DNA of 64,000 nucleotides from positions 77,110 through 141,109 of the forward strand of contig JAKRSD010000007.1 of NCBI GenBank assembly GCA_022402535.1, given 5' to 3'. The DNA comes from Flavobacteriales bacterium (GTDB taxonomy: Bacteria; Bacteroidota; Bacteroidia; CAIKAF01). This document shows positions 52,889 through 61,658 of the stretch, one piece after another. Both the position numbers and the translations under genes were made by a program. How positions within the stretch are numbered: position 1 is the first letter of the stretch; every line of letters starts with the position of its first letter. Below the pieces are notes generated by a model. That model was not told the origin of the DNA, did no database searches, and saw nothing but the letters and a program-made list of their open reading frames with translations.

Positions 52889-54136
52889 CTAAGAGGTAAC
52901 CAGTTCCATTTTTCCTTCGCGGATAAACTTAGAAAGGGTATAAACCAATGAATCGTGTTTACGCACAAACGGATTCTTTTTGTCCCAGACATACCCTGCC
53001 AAAATTGACGACAATTGATGTTTAATGCCCTGATTGGGCTGGGGAACAAAAAACACATCCTGCAAAGCGCCATCGTACCAGCTCTTTACGTATGTAGCAA
53101 ATACATTTACGGCATCCTGAATGTATTTTTCGTATTCCTCTTCCCAGTTTACTTCCTCACCTTTCAGTTGGCGGGCGGCCAATTTTCCGGCCAATATGCC
53201 GCTTTCGGTGGCAAACATAACCCCCGAAGAAAACACGGGATCTAAAAATTCCACAGAATTCCCAACAATGGCATATCCGGGTCCATACATTTCGGAAGTG
53301 GAGGCTGAATACGCTTCCAATTTCTTCACATCAAACAAAAACTCAGTGTCGCGGAAACGGTCACGATAATTCGGATCCTGCTCAATAATCTGACGAATCA
53401 CTTCTTCGTCTGTTCCTTCAAATTCATTAAAGAAATCGGGATTACCCACTACACCAATCGAAGTAACACCATTGCTGAAAGGAATTACCCAAATCCAGAT
53501 ATCCACCCGATGAACCACAAACGTAATCATCCAGCCTTCGCGTCCTTCGGGACGACGTTCGTCTTTACAATGCACAAAAAGCGCTTTACGCGGCGGCAGT
53601 TTTGCGGTTTTTGCCGTACCCATCAGATTGGGTAACACACGGGCATATCCGCTGGCATCTATAATAAATTTAGCATCAATGATGCTTTTTTCGCCCTGTT
53701 CGTTTTCAATAATCACTTCGCTCTGATTTCCCTGAAATGTAACCCCTGTTACGCCGGTTTTGTAACGCACGGGAACTCCCTGCTTTTCCACTTCTTTTGC
53801 CAAAATAGTATCAAACTCTCCCCTGGGACACTGCCAGGTCCAGGCCCAACCATTGGTAAAGCGTTCTGAAAAATCAAACTCGCACACGCGGCCCTCTTTT
53901 AAAAACCGGGCACCGAATTTTTTCTGAAAATTGGCTTTATTCACCGCATCCATAAAGCCGGCTTCATCCAAATGATCCATCACCCTTGGAATCAGGCTTT
54001 CGCCGATTACAAACCGGGGAAATGTACTTTTTTCGACAATCAGCGTTTTTAAACCAGCTTTGTTAGTCATAGATGCAGCTACCGTACCGGCTGGCCCTGC
54101 GCCAATCACCAATACATCTGTTGATTCTCTTTTCAT
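52889..54136 (-). CDS. FAD-dependent oxidoreductase with halogenase motifs
   Basis: The protein has 415 residues. DVLVIGAGPAGTVAASMTN is the FAD-binding loop (G-x-G-x-x-G, residues 12-17), and FPRFVIGESLIPRVMDHLDE with RGEFDTILAKE follow as in carrier-protein type flavin halogenases (CmlS/PltA). The halogenase signature W-x-W-x-I-P is present as WIWVIP (214-219), and a lysine pair in QKKFGARF (72-73) stands where such enzymes have their catalytic lysine. YAIVGNSVEFLDPVFSSGVM is the second FAD motif. The gene stands divergent from the lyase gene within a flexirubin-type locus, where an aromatic-ring hydroxylase or halogenase is expected. Whether it halogenates is inference. Confidence 0.8.
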   Translation of the reverse strand: MKRESTDVLVIGAGPAGTVAASMTNKAGLKTLIVEKSTFPRFVIGESLIPRVMDHLDEAGFMDAVNKANFQKKFGARFLKEGRVCEFDFSERFTNGWAWTWQCPRGEFDTILAKEVEKQGVPVRYKTGVTGVTFQGNQSEVIIENEQGEKSIIDAKFIIDASGYARVLPNLMGTAKTAKLPPRKALFVHCKDERRPEGREGWMITFVVHRVDIWIWVIPFSNGVTSIGVVGNPDFFNEFEGTDEEVIRQIIEQDPNYRDRFRDTEFLFDVKKLEAYSASTSEMYGPGYAIVGNSVEFLDPVFSSGVMFATESGILAGKLAARQLKGEEVNWEEEYEKYIQDAVNVFATYVKSWYDGALQDVFFVPQPNQGIKHQLSSILAGYVWDKKNPFVRKHDSLVYTLSKFIREGKMELVTS

Positions 54137-54198
54137 GTAAATTGTAAATATGTAAGAAGATAACGCAAAAGGCCTATTTTATAAATCGTTCCTCAGCT

Positions 54199-54206
54199 TA
54201 TCTTTG
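54199..54206 (+). promoter_or_regulatory. Promoter -7 element before the ammonia-lyase gene
   Basis: TATCTTTG is a full match to TAnnTTTG. A poor -33 (TTTT at 54177-54180) lies 18 bp upstream. The gene starts at 54266, leaving a leader of about 55 nt. It drives the run lyase-FabG-KAS-ACP-acyltransferase. Confidence 0.6.
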
Positions 54207-54265
54207 CAAATTTATAAGAACATTTGTTCGAAATTTTAGTTTAGCTTCGAATAATATTTTTCCGC

Positions 54266-55804
54266 ATGATTAATCTTGGTCAACACCCTGCACAATATAA
54301 CGAGTTCAAAAAAATTGTAATAGACGGTGAGCCTGTAGAAATTTCAGAAATAGCCCTGAACCGGGTGAAACACAGTTACGACTTTCTGGACAACTTCTGC
54401 AAAGGCAAAATCATATATGGCATCAATACCGGTTTTGGTCCAATGGCTCCCTATCGGATTAATGCCAAACATCAGAAAGAACTTCAATACAATCTGGTAA
54501 GAAGCCACAGCTCCGGAACGGGCGAAGTGCTTCCGCCTGTTTATCTCAGAGCAATACTAACGGCCCGACTCAACACCCTGCTTCAGGGATATTCGGGAGT
54601 GCACGACAGTATCATCAACCAGTTTAAAGAATACATTAACCGCGGAATATATCCGGTGGTATTTACCCACGGCGGTGTGGGTGCCAGCGGAGATTTGGTT
54701 CAGTTGGCTCATGTGGCGTTAGGCCTGATCGGTGAAGGTGAGGTCATTTACCAAAACGAACGCCGCAATGCGGATGAAATCCTGAAATCGGAAAACCTGG
54801 AGCCGGTGGAACTTAAACTGCGCGAAGGAATCGGCGTAATGAACGGCACGGCCGCCATGACGGGAATCGGCATGGTGAATCTGCATTATGCCCGCAAAAT
54901 CGTAAAACTCTCCTTGCTGGCGTCCTGTATCATCAACGAACTGGTTCAATCTTTCAGTGATCACTTTTCAGCCGAATTGAACGAAGCCAAAAAACACAAA
55001 GGGCAACATGAAATTGCCGCCCGCATGCGGCATATTCTGGGCGACAGCCATTTGCTCCGCACCCGCTCCGAGCACCTGTATGATAATATTCCCGAAATAG
55101 ATGTGGTGGCCGACAAAGTGCAGGAATACTACAGCATCCGCTGTGTTCCGCAAATTTTGGGTGCCGTGGAAGACACGCTCGACTATTCGGAAAAAGTATT
55201 GGTGGACGAAATCAATTCCGCCAACGACAATCCCATCATTGACATGATTAATCAAAACGTATATCATGGCGGAAATTTCCACGGTGATTACGTAGCCTTT
55301 GAAATGGACAAAATGCGGATTGCTATCACCAAAGTAAGCATGTTGGCCGAGCGACAGCTCAATTATCTCATGAACCATAAATTGAACAATATTCTTCCTC
55401 CGTTTGCCAATCTGGGCAGACTGGGTCTCAACTTCGGAATGCAGGGCGTGCAGTTTACGGCAGTTTCTACCACGGCCGAAAATCAGGCACTGAGCACCCC
55501 CATGTATATCCATTCCATTCCCAACAACAATGACAATCAGGATATCGTGAGTATGGGCGCCAATTCGGCTTGGCTTACCAAACGGGTAATTGATAACACG
55601 TTCGAAGTGCTTACCATCCATGTGATGTCACTCTGCCAGGCTATAGACCACCTGCAATGTGCCGATAAAATGTCCACTTCCACCCGCAAATTTTATGATG
55701 GGGTACGGGGCATTTTCCCTGTATTTTCTGATGATAAACCCAAATACAAAGCCATCGCCGAACTCACCGAATATTTAAAAAACGGGCAACCCGAATCATT
55801 TTAG
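54266..55804 (+). CDS. Aromatic amino acid ammonia-lyase, likely tyrosine ammonia-lyase
   Basis: The protein has 512 residues, the usual length of HAL/TAL enzymes. The MIO cofactor forms from A140-S141-G142 in GGVGASGDLVQLAH, and the catalytic Tyr is in YGINTGFGPM (Y51). The whole sequence follows the pattern I remember for the well-characterised tyrosine ammonia-lyase of Flavobacterium johnsoniae, including NLVRSHSSGTG, NDNPIIDM, YHGGNFHGDY and SIPNNNDNQDIVSMG. The residues at the selectivity position are Ser-His (80-81), which also occur in histidine lyases, so histidine use must be excluded by assay. Within a pigment locus the product should be 4-coumarate, the starter unit of the aryl polyene. 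Confidence 0.88.
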   Translation: MINLGQHPAQYNEFKKIVIDGEPVEISEIALNRVKHSYDFLDNFCKGKIIYGINTGFGPMAPYRINAKHQKELQYNLVRSHSSGTGEVLPPVYLRAILTARLNTLLQGYSGVHDSIINQFKEYINRGIYPVVFTHGGVGASGDLVQLAHVALGLIGEGEVIYQNERRNADEILKSENLEPVELKLREGIGVMNGTAAMTGIGMVNLHYARKIVKLSLLASCIINELVQSFSDHFSAELNEAKKHKGQHEIAARMRHILGDSHLLRTRSEHLYDNIPEIDVVADKVQEYYSIRCVPQILGAVEDTLDYSEKVLVDEINSANDNPIIDMINQNVYHGGNFHGDYVAFEMDKMRIAITKVSMLAERQLNYLMNHKLNNILPPFANLGRLGLNFGMQGVQFTAVSTTAENQALSTPMYIHSIPNNNDNQDIVSMGANSAWLTKRVIDNTFEVLTIHVMSLCQAIDHLQCADKMSTSTRKFYDGVRGIFPVFSDDKPKYKAIAELTEYLKNGQPESF

Positions 55805-55821
55805 AACGTTAACACGCAAAT

Positions 55822-56550
55822 ATGAGAACTGCATTAGTCACCGGAGGATCGAGAGGAATTGGCAAAGCCATTTGTAAAAAACTGGCTGCGGAAGGTTGTC
55901 ATGTAATCATCAATTACAAATCCAATACAGAAGAAGCGCAAAACACGCTGAACGAAGTGATTGCCGCAGGCGGAACGGGAGAACTTCTTCCTTTTAACTG
56001 TGGCGATAAAAACGATATAGAAACCACACTTTCGCGCTGGCAGACGGAAAACCCCGACCGGTTTATTGAAATTTTGGTAAACAACGCGGGCATTCGCCGC
56101 GACAATGTGATGGTGATGATGAGTGATGAGGAATGGTACGAGGTCATCAACATCCACCTGAACGGGTTTTTTCATGTTACGCGGGCCGTTTCCAAAAACA
56201 TGGTTTCCAAACGTCGCGGACGCATTGTGAATGTGGTTTCTCTTTCAGGCGTGCAAGGCATGCAGGGGCAAACCAATTATTCGGCAGCTAAAGCCGGCGT
56301 AATCGGCGCCACCAAAGCCCTGGCACGGGAAGTAGGCCGCCGCAACATCACCGTAAATGCCGTGGCTCCCGGGTTCATTAAAACCGACATGACCGAAGAT
56401 ATTGACGAAAGCCAGTATAAAGCTGTAATTCCTGCCGGGCGTTTCGGCACACCCGAAGAAGTAGCCGCTGCGGTTTGTTTTTTAACTTCGGCAGAAGCGT
56501 CTTATATTACCGGAGAAGTAATACAGGTAAACGGAGGTTTATATACATAA
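55822..56550 (+). CDS. 3-oxoacyl-ACP reductase (FabG-like SDR)
   Basis: The protein has 242 residues. ALVTGGSRGIGKAICKKL is the NADPH loop (TGxxxGIG), NNAGIRRDNVMVMM the NAG motif, and VVSLSGVQGMQGQTNYSAAK holds the catalytic Ser, Tyr and Lys (Y-S-A-A-K). It reduces beta-ketoacyl-ACP intermediates. It lies between the ammonia-lyase and the ketosynthase and is therefore assigned to polyene synthesis and not to general fatty acid synthesis. Confidence 0.92.
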   Translation: MRTALVTGGSRGIGKAICKKLAAEGCHVIINYKSNTEEAQNTLNEVIAAGGTGELLPFNCGDKNDIETTLSRWQTENPDRFIEILVNNAGIRRDNVMVMMSDEEWYEVINIHLNGFFHVTRAVSKNMVSKRRGRIVNVVSLSGVQGMQGQTNYSAAKAGVIGATKALAREVGRRNITVNAVAPGFIKTDMTEDIDESQYKAVIPAGRFGTPEEVAAAVCFLTSAEASYITGEVIQVNGGLYT

Positions 56551-56554
56551 CAGC

Positions 56555-57778
56555 ATGAGAAGAGTAGCCATAACGGGAATAGGCATATACTCCTGCATAG
56601 GAAAAAATATTCAGGAGGTAACCGAATCATTGAGAGCCGGTAAATCGGGTATTGTGTTCGATGAAGAACGCAAAGCCATGGGATTTCGCTCGGCCCTTAC
56701 AGGATATGTGGAGCCGCCCGTACTCAAAGGTCTTCTGGATCGCCGTTCACGGGTGGGCATGGCGCAGGAGGGCGAATATGCCTATCTGTCCACCGTGGAA
56801 GCACTCAACATGGCAGGCATCGACCAGGATTTTATCAATACCCACGAGGTAGGCGTAATATTTGGCAATGACAGCAGTGCCAAAGCCGTGGTGGAAGGCA
56901 CCGATATCATGCGCGAGAAAAAAGACACCATGATGATGGGTTCGGGCTTTGTATTTCAGGCCATGAACAGCACCGTTACCATGAATCTCGCCACCATTTT
57001 CAAACTGCGCGGGGTAAATTTCACGCTCAGTGCCGCCTGTGCCAGCGGTTCCCATTCCATCGGATTGGGCTTTTTGCTCATCAGCCAGGGATTACAGAAA
57101 CACATCATCTGCGGAGGGGCACAGGAGGTAAATCCATGGGCATTCGGCAGTTTTGATGCCCTGAGCGCCTTCAGCATCCGCGAAAACGATCCCACAAAAG
57201 CATCCCGTCCGTTTGACTCCGGGCGTGATGGATTGGTTCCCAGCGGAGGAGCCGCCACCGTAATTCTGGAAGATTACGAAGAAGCCCAGAAACGCGGAGC
57301 CACCATATTGGGCGAAGTGGTGGGCTACGGATTTTCATCCAACGGAGATCATATTTCGCAACCCAACGTAGACGGACCCGTTCGTTCGCTGCGTATGGCA
57401 CTCCAGGCCGCCAACATGAATCCCGCACAGGTAGATTACATCAATGCACACGCCACTTCCACTCCCATCGGCGATATGAACGAAGCCAAAGCCATTTACG
57501 AAGTATTCGGCGACTCGGGGGTGCCGGTAACATCCACCAAATCCATGACCGGACACGAATGCTGGATGGCGGGAGCCAGCGAAATTGTGTATTCGATGCT
57601 TATGATGCAGCACGGATTTGTGGCCCCAAATATCAATCTGGAGAACCCAGACCCCGATTCCGCAAAATTGAATATCCCCAATACCGCCATAGAAAAAAAT
57701 ATTGACGTATTTTTGTCCAATTCTTTCGGATTCGGAGGAACCAATTCAACTCTCATAGTTAAAAAACATGAACGCTGA
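56555..57778 (+). CDS. Beta-ketoacyl-ACP synthase (FabF-like)
   Basis: The protein has 407 residues. The catalytic triad is C162 (SAACASGSHSIG), H299 (NAHATSTPIGD) and H334 (MTGHECWMAGAS). VAITGIGIYSCIGKNIQEV is the usual start and SFGFGGTNSTLIV the usual end. It condenses malonyl-ACP with the growing chain, probably extending the 4-coumaroyl starter. It follows the FabG gene by 4 bp, and its 3' end overlaps the ACP gene by 11 bp. Confidence 0.93.
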   Translation: MRRVAITGIGIYSCIGKNIQEVTESLRAGKSGIVFDEERKAMGFRSALTGYVEPPVLKGLLDRRSRVGMAQEGEYAYLSTVEALNMAGIDQDFINTHEVGVIFGNDSSAKAVVEGTDIMREKKDTMMMGSGFVFQAMNSTVTMNLATIFKLRGVNFTLSAACASGSHSIGLGFLLISQGLQKHIICGGAQEVNPWAFGSFDALSAFSIRENDPTKASRPFDSGRDGLVPSGGAATVILEDYEEAQKRGATILGEVVGYGFSSNGDHISQPNVDGPVRSLRMALQAANMNPAQVDYINAHATSTPIGDMNEAKAIYEVFGDSGVPVTSTKSMTGHECWMAGASEIVYSMLMMQHGFVAPNINLENPDPDSAKLNIPNTAIEKNIDVFLSNSFGFGGTNSTLIVKKHER

Positions 57779-58040
57779 AGCAATGAATAAAGACGCTGTT
57801 ATTGAAAAAATAAATGCCTTTCTGGTGGATGAGTTTGAGGTGGATGAAACCGCCCTGGTGCCCGATGCCAACCTGAAAGAAACGCTTGATTTGGACAGCC
57901 TGGATTATGTGGACCTGGTGGTGGTGATTGAAAATACATTCGGATTTAAAGTAAAAGCCGAAGACTTCAGAACCATTCTTACCGTGCAGGATTTTTACAA
58001 CTACATCCTTAACCGCCTCGATGCCGAAAAAGCAGCCTGA
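57768..58040 (+). CDS. Acyl carrier protein
   Basis: The protein has 90 residues (85 if translation starts at the ATG at 57783). The phosphopantetheine attachment site is Ser44 in ETLDLDSLDYVDLV (D-S-L). The acidic four-helix pattern is normal (LVDEFEVDETALV, VVIENTFGFKVKAEDF). It is a dedicated carrier for the polyene chain, as shown by its position between the ketosynthase and acyltransferase. No phosphopantetheinyl transferase gene is in the window. Confidence 0.92.
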   Translation: MNAEAMNKDAVIEKINAFLVDEFEVDETALVPDANLKETLDLDSLDYVDLVVVIENTFGFKVKAEDFRTILTVQDFYNYILNRLDAEKAA

Positions 58041-58048
58041 CCCGGATT

Positions 58049-58951
58049 ATGTCGCAATGGAAAGGACAGTCAAGAGGAAATGTAACCGGGTATAGAATTT
58101 TTGCCTGGCTCCTGAAAAAAGGAGGCCTCAAGCCGGCCTATCTGCTGCTTCGTTTTATTGCTTTTTATTTTATTCCTTTTGCGCCCAAAGGCACCCGGAG
58201 TTCTTGGTTTTATTACCACCGTATTCTTAAATACAATCCCCTTAAAGCCGCAGTTTCCATTTATCGTAATTACTATTCGTTCGGACAGGCGTTGATTGAC
58301 CGCACCGCCACGCTGGCCGGACTGCCCGTAAAACTTACGTTTGAATTTGACGGAGAACACCACCTGCACCAAATGGTGGCCGACGGTAAAGGCGGAATCC
58401 TTATCAGTGCGCATATCGGTAACTGGGAAATTGCGGGGCATTTTCTGCACCAGCTCGAAGGAAAAGTGAACATCATCATGTATGATGAAGAGCGCCAAAA
58501 AATCAAAGAATTTCTGGAGTCCATTCAGGTAAACAAAAACCCGAAGGACAATGTAAATATCATTCCGCTCAAAGACGATCTTTCGCATGTGGTGGCGCTG
58601 AATGCCGCCCTGGCCCGTGGTGAGCTATTGGCCATGCATGGCGACCGTTTTCCGCCCGGAAGCAAAACCTTTGAGTTTGATTTTATGGGGCAAAAAGCCC
58701 ATCTGCCGACGGGACCGTTTTATATTGCCACCAAGTTTAAAGTGCCCGTAAGTTTTTGTTTTGCCTGCAAAGAAGGCAGCAGCCATTATCACCTGTTTGC
58801 CACCCCGCCCAAAGTGTATGAACTGAGCGGCTCACCCGATGAGCGCAACCGAAAACTGCGTGTGCTCATACAGGATTACCTTACCCAGGTGGAAGACAAA
58901 GTAAAACGCTATCCCCACCAGTGGTATAACTTCTACCCGTTCTGGCATTGA
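58049..58951 (+). CDS. LpxL/HtrB-like lysophospholipid acyltransferase
   Basis: The protein has 300 residues. HIGNWEIAGHFLHQLEGK carries the H-x4-E motif of the lauroyl/myristoyl acyltransferase family, with MHGDRFPPGSKTFEFDFMGQ and LPTGPFYIATKFKVPVSF as later conserved parts. An N-terminal hydrophobic region (FYFIPFAPK) sits on the membrane. In aryl polyene loci this type of enzyme joins the ACP-bound polyene to a glycerolipid or resorcinol anchor. The specific acceptor is inferred. It is the last gene of the + strand pigment operon. Confidence 0.83.
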   Translation: MSQWKGQSRGNVTGYRIFAWLLKKGGLKPAYLLLRFIAFYFIPFAPKGTRSSWFYYHRILKYNPLKAAVSIYRNYYSFGQALIDRTATLAGLPVKLTFEFDGEHHLHQMVADGKGGILISAHIGNWEIAGHFLHQLEGKVNIIMYDEERQKIKEFLESIQVNKNPKDNVNIIPLKDDLSHVVALNAALARGELLAMHGDRFPPGSKTFEFDFMGQKAHLPTGPFYIATKFKVPVSFCFACKEGSSHYHLFATPPKVYELSGSPDERNRKLRVLIQDYLTQVEDKVKRYPHQWYNFYPFWH

Positions 58952-59000
58952 GAGACAGCGGCGTATTAAACAACAAAGAACGGGATGTTTGTGGAGTGTT

Positions 59001-59100
59001 TATATTGCGTCCCTAAAGGGACTTCACCGTTATCTATAAATCCTGATTTCTACCGATATGTAATTCCTACGGAATTAATTTTTTGCATCCAAGAAATTTC
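59001..59100 (+). repeat. Palindrome-bearing direct repeat R1, copy 1
   Basis: This 100-bp segment matches 59206-59305 with only a few differences. It holds the palindrome GTCCCT-AA-AGGGAC (59009-59022) and another, AATTCC-TAC-GGAATT, near its end. The block 58952-59000 before it contains nothing recognisable. Confidence 0.85.
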
Positions 59101-59115
59101 CCGTGAAATAAATAA

Positions 59116-59190
59116 CCCGTCCCGTTAGGGACGTAATACAGGTAGAAACATCATAACCACACAAAACAAGGTGCCTTTAGGTACGGGATA
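59116..59190 (+). repeat. Palindrome-bearing direct repeat R2, copy 1
   Basis: This 75-bp segment has CGTCCC-GTTA-GGGACG at its start and the imperfect palindrome GTGCC-TTTA-GGTAC at its end. Similar copies stand at 59337-59411 and 59460-59533. Confidence 0.85.
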
Positions 59191-59205
59191 ATTTATGGGT
59201 TTATT

Positions 59206-59305
59206 TATATTTCGTCCCTAAAGGGACTTCCCCGTTATCTATAAATCCTGATTTCTACCCATATTAAATTCCTACGGAATTAATTTTTTGCATCCAAGAA
59301 ATTTC
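59206..59305 (+). repeat. Palindrome-bearing direct repeat R1, copy 2
   Basis: This segment repeats 59001-59100 at a distance of 205 bp. R1 plus R2 thus forms a tandem unit of about 205-220 bp. Confidence 0.85.
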
Positions 59306-59336
59306 TACAAAGCCGAATTATACCGGAAATGAAAAG

Positions 59337-59411
59337 CCCGTCCCGTCAGGGACGAAATATAGGTAGAAATAACATAACCATACAAAACAACGTGCCTTTA
59401 GTTACGGGATA
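59337..59411 (+). repeat. Palindrome-bearing direct repeat R2, copy 2
   Basis: This copy has the same two palindromes as R2 copy 1, with CGTCCC-GTCA-GGGACG and GTGCC-TTTA-GTTAC (one base change). Confidence 0.85.
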
Positions 59412-59459
59412 ATTTGATGATGCAATTTAATTTCGTCCAATTATTCAGGAAAAAAATAG

Positions 59460-59533
59460 CGCGTCCCGTCAGGGACGAAATATAGGTAGAAAAGCATAAC
59501 CACACAAAACAACGTGCCTTTAGGTACGGGATA
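59460..59533 (+). repeat. Palindrome-bearing direct repeat R2, copy 3
   Basis: This third R2 copy lacks its R1 partner; only a short TTTCGTCC remnant is seen at about 59431-59438. The array ends about 40 bp before the stop of the oligopeptidase gene. Confidence 0.85.
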
Positions 59534-59574
59534 TATTCGTTGAAAAGGGGATAGAATAATGTTTCAAAAACCTA

Positions 59575-61614
59575 TTATCCTTCCCCCTCTAAACCGAGGA
59601 TAAAGGCATATTCCATGGCAATTTCTTTGAGCCGTTCAAATCGTCCGGATTTGCCTCCATGCCCCGTTTCTAAATCACAATGAAAAAGCAGCAGGTTATC
59701 GTCTGTTTTCAACTCGCGCAGCTTAGCTACCCATTTGGCCGGTTCCCAATACTGCACCTGACTGTCGTGATACCCGGTGGTAACCAACAGATTCGGGTAG
59801 GCTTTGGCCTCCACATTATCATAAGGGGAATAGGATAATATATACTGATAAAATGTTTCCTGTTTGGGATTTCCCCATTCGTCGAACTCGCCGGTGGTAA
59901 GCGGTATGCTTTCATCGAGCATGGTAGTAACCACATCCACAAACGGAACGGCCGCCACCAGCCCATTAAATAAATCGGGGCGCATATTCATCACGGCACC
60001 CATCAACAGGCCGCCGGCACTGCCCCCCATGGCATATAGATGTCGGGGAGAGGTATATTGCTGTTCTATCAGCGTTTCTGCGCAGCGGATAAAATCAAAA
60101 AACGTGTTTTTCTTATTTAGCATTTTTCCGTTTTCGTACCAGTAACGCCCCAAATCCTGCCCGCCGCGGATATGGGCAATCACATACACAAAACCACGGT
60201 CCACCAGACTGAGCCTTACCGAACTGAACGTAGGATCTACGGTAATTCCATACGAACCATATCCATATAACAGGGCCGGATTTTGACCGTTTTTTTGCAG
60301 CCCTTTTTTATATAACACACTCATGGGCACTTTTTCTCCGTCGGGAGTGTGCGCAAACAGCCGCTCGGTAATGTATTCTTCCGGATTATGTCCGCCCACC
60401 ACTTCCTGTTGTTTAAGCAGGGTTTTTTCGCGGGTTTGCATGTTATATTCAAATACCGACATGGGCGTTTTCAGCGAACTGAATACAAAACGGAGCATCT
60501 GCGTGCGATAGCCGTAATTAGTATCGGTATATACCGTATATACAGGTTCTCCAAAATCGATACGGTAATCCGTATTTCCGTCGGTAGAAAGCACCCGAAG
60601 ATGGGTAAGTCCGTTTTCGCGCTCTTCCAGCACCAGAAACTGTTCAAAACCTTCCACACCTTCGAGTAACACCTCATTTCTCTGAGGAATGACCGTTTCC
60701 CAATGGGATTCGCCGGGATTTTGCACGGAGCAGCGCATCAATTTAAAATTGAGGGCATCGGCATTACTGCGGATATAAAACATACCGCCGAAATGCTGCA
60801 CAAAATACAGATGATCGCGGCGGCGGGGCTGAATAATCCGAAATTCGGCATCAGGCTCCGAGGCGAATATAAAACGCTCTTCGGCGCTTACGGTGCTGAA
60901 GGATGATATAAAAATAATTTCTTCGGATTTAGACTTGGAAACCGAGCAGTAAAAGGTTTCGTCCTTCTCTTCAAACACCAGTGAATCGCTTTCCTGGGGC
61001 TGACCCAATACATGTTTTTTTACCTGAAACGTACGCAGGGTTTCTTCGTCCTTCACATCGTAAAACAGGGTGCGGTTATCGGCTGCCCATACATACGAGC
61101 CGTCGGTGTTTTCCACAGCTTCGTTCAACATTTCGCCCGTTTGCAGATTGCGGATCTTGAGCGTGTACTGCCGGCGGCTTACCGTGTCAATTCCATACGC
61201 CAACAGGGTATTATCCGGACTTACGGTAAGGCCCTGTACATCGCAGAAACTATGTCCTTCGGCAAGTGTATTCACATTCAGAATTACTTCTTCCACGGCA
61301 TCTGTTTCTGCCTTTTTGCGGCAATACAAAGGGTATTCAAATCCTTCTTCGTAGCGCACATAATAGCTGTAACCGCGCAACAGATAAGGCACACTCATAT
61401 CCGTTTCTTTGATGCGCCCTTTCATTTCCTGAAAGAGTTTTTTGCGCAGAGGAACCCATTTTTCCATCACGGAATCGGTATAGGCATTTTCGGCCTTCAG
61501 ATGCTCCAGCACTTCGGGCGAGTCGCGTTCATTCATCCAGAAGTAAGCGTCGGTACGGGTATGTCCGTGTATAGTAAGTTCTTTAGGCTTTTTGGCCGCA
61601 ATGGGTTGCATCAT
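59575..61614 (-). CDS. ptrB: Oligopeptidase B (S9 prolyl oligopeptidase family)
   Basis: The protein has 679 residues, the usual length. The first 400 residues form the seven-bladed propeller (starting with HGHTRTDAYFWMNERDSPEV). The catalytic Ser is in AMGGSAGGLLMGAV, the Asp in TGYHDSQVQYWEPAKW and the His in ETGHGGKSGRFERLKE. YGSYGITVDPTFSSVRLSLV is typical of oligopeptidase B, which cuts short peptides after Arg or Lys. No signal peptide is seen, so it is cytoplasmic. Its start lies 44 bp after the stop of the hydrolase gene on the same strand. Confidence 0.93.
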   Translation of the reverse strand: MMQPIAAKKPKELTIHGHTRTDAYFWMNERDSPEVLEHLKAENAYTDSVMEKWVPLRKKLFQEMKGRIKETDMSVPYLLRGYSYYVRYEEGFEYPLYCRKKAETDAVEEVILNVNTLAEGHSFCDVQGLTVSPDNTLLAYGIDTVSRRQYTLKIRNLQTGEMLNEAVENTDGSYVWAADNRTLFYDVKDEETLRTFQVKKHVLGQPQESDSLVFEEKDETFYCSVSKSKSEEIIFISSFSTVSAEERFIFASEPDAEFRIIQPRRRDHLYFVQHFGGMFYIRSNADALNFKLMRCSVQNPGESHWETVIPQRNEVLLEGVEGFEQFLVLEERENGLTHLRVLSTDGNTDYRIDFGEPVYTVYTDTNYGYRTQMLRFVFSSLKTPMSVFEYNMQTREKTLLKQQEVVGGHNPEEYITERLFAHTPDGEKVPMSVLYKKGLQKNGQNPALLYGYGSYGITVDPTFSSVRLSLVDRGFVYVIAHIRGGQDLGRYWYENGKMLNKKNTFFDFIRCAETLIEQQYTSPRHLYAMGGSAGGLLMGAVMNMRPDLFNGLVAAVPFVDVVTTMLDESIPLTTGEFDEWGNPKQETFYQYILSYSPYDNVEAKAYPNLLVTTGYHDSQVQYWEPAKWVAKLRELKTDDNLLLFHCDLETGHGGKSGRFERLKEIAMEYAFILGLEGEG

Positions 61615-61658
61615 ATTGTACTGGAAATTCTTTCCGTTTTATGGATAAAAAAGAGGAA

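Noticed and set aside
54968-55621. 217-codon frame on the minus strand inside the ammonia-lyase gene
   Set aside because: It is the antisense shadow of a strongly conserved enzyme gene; the peptide has no recognisable pattern.
59001-59533. CRISPR array or phage attachment site
   Set aside because: The units are long (about 205 bp), tandem and nearly identical including their linkers; there is no integrase and no tRNA gene nearby.
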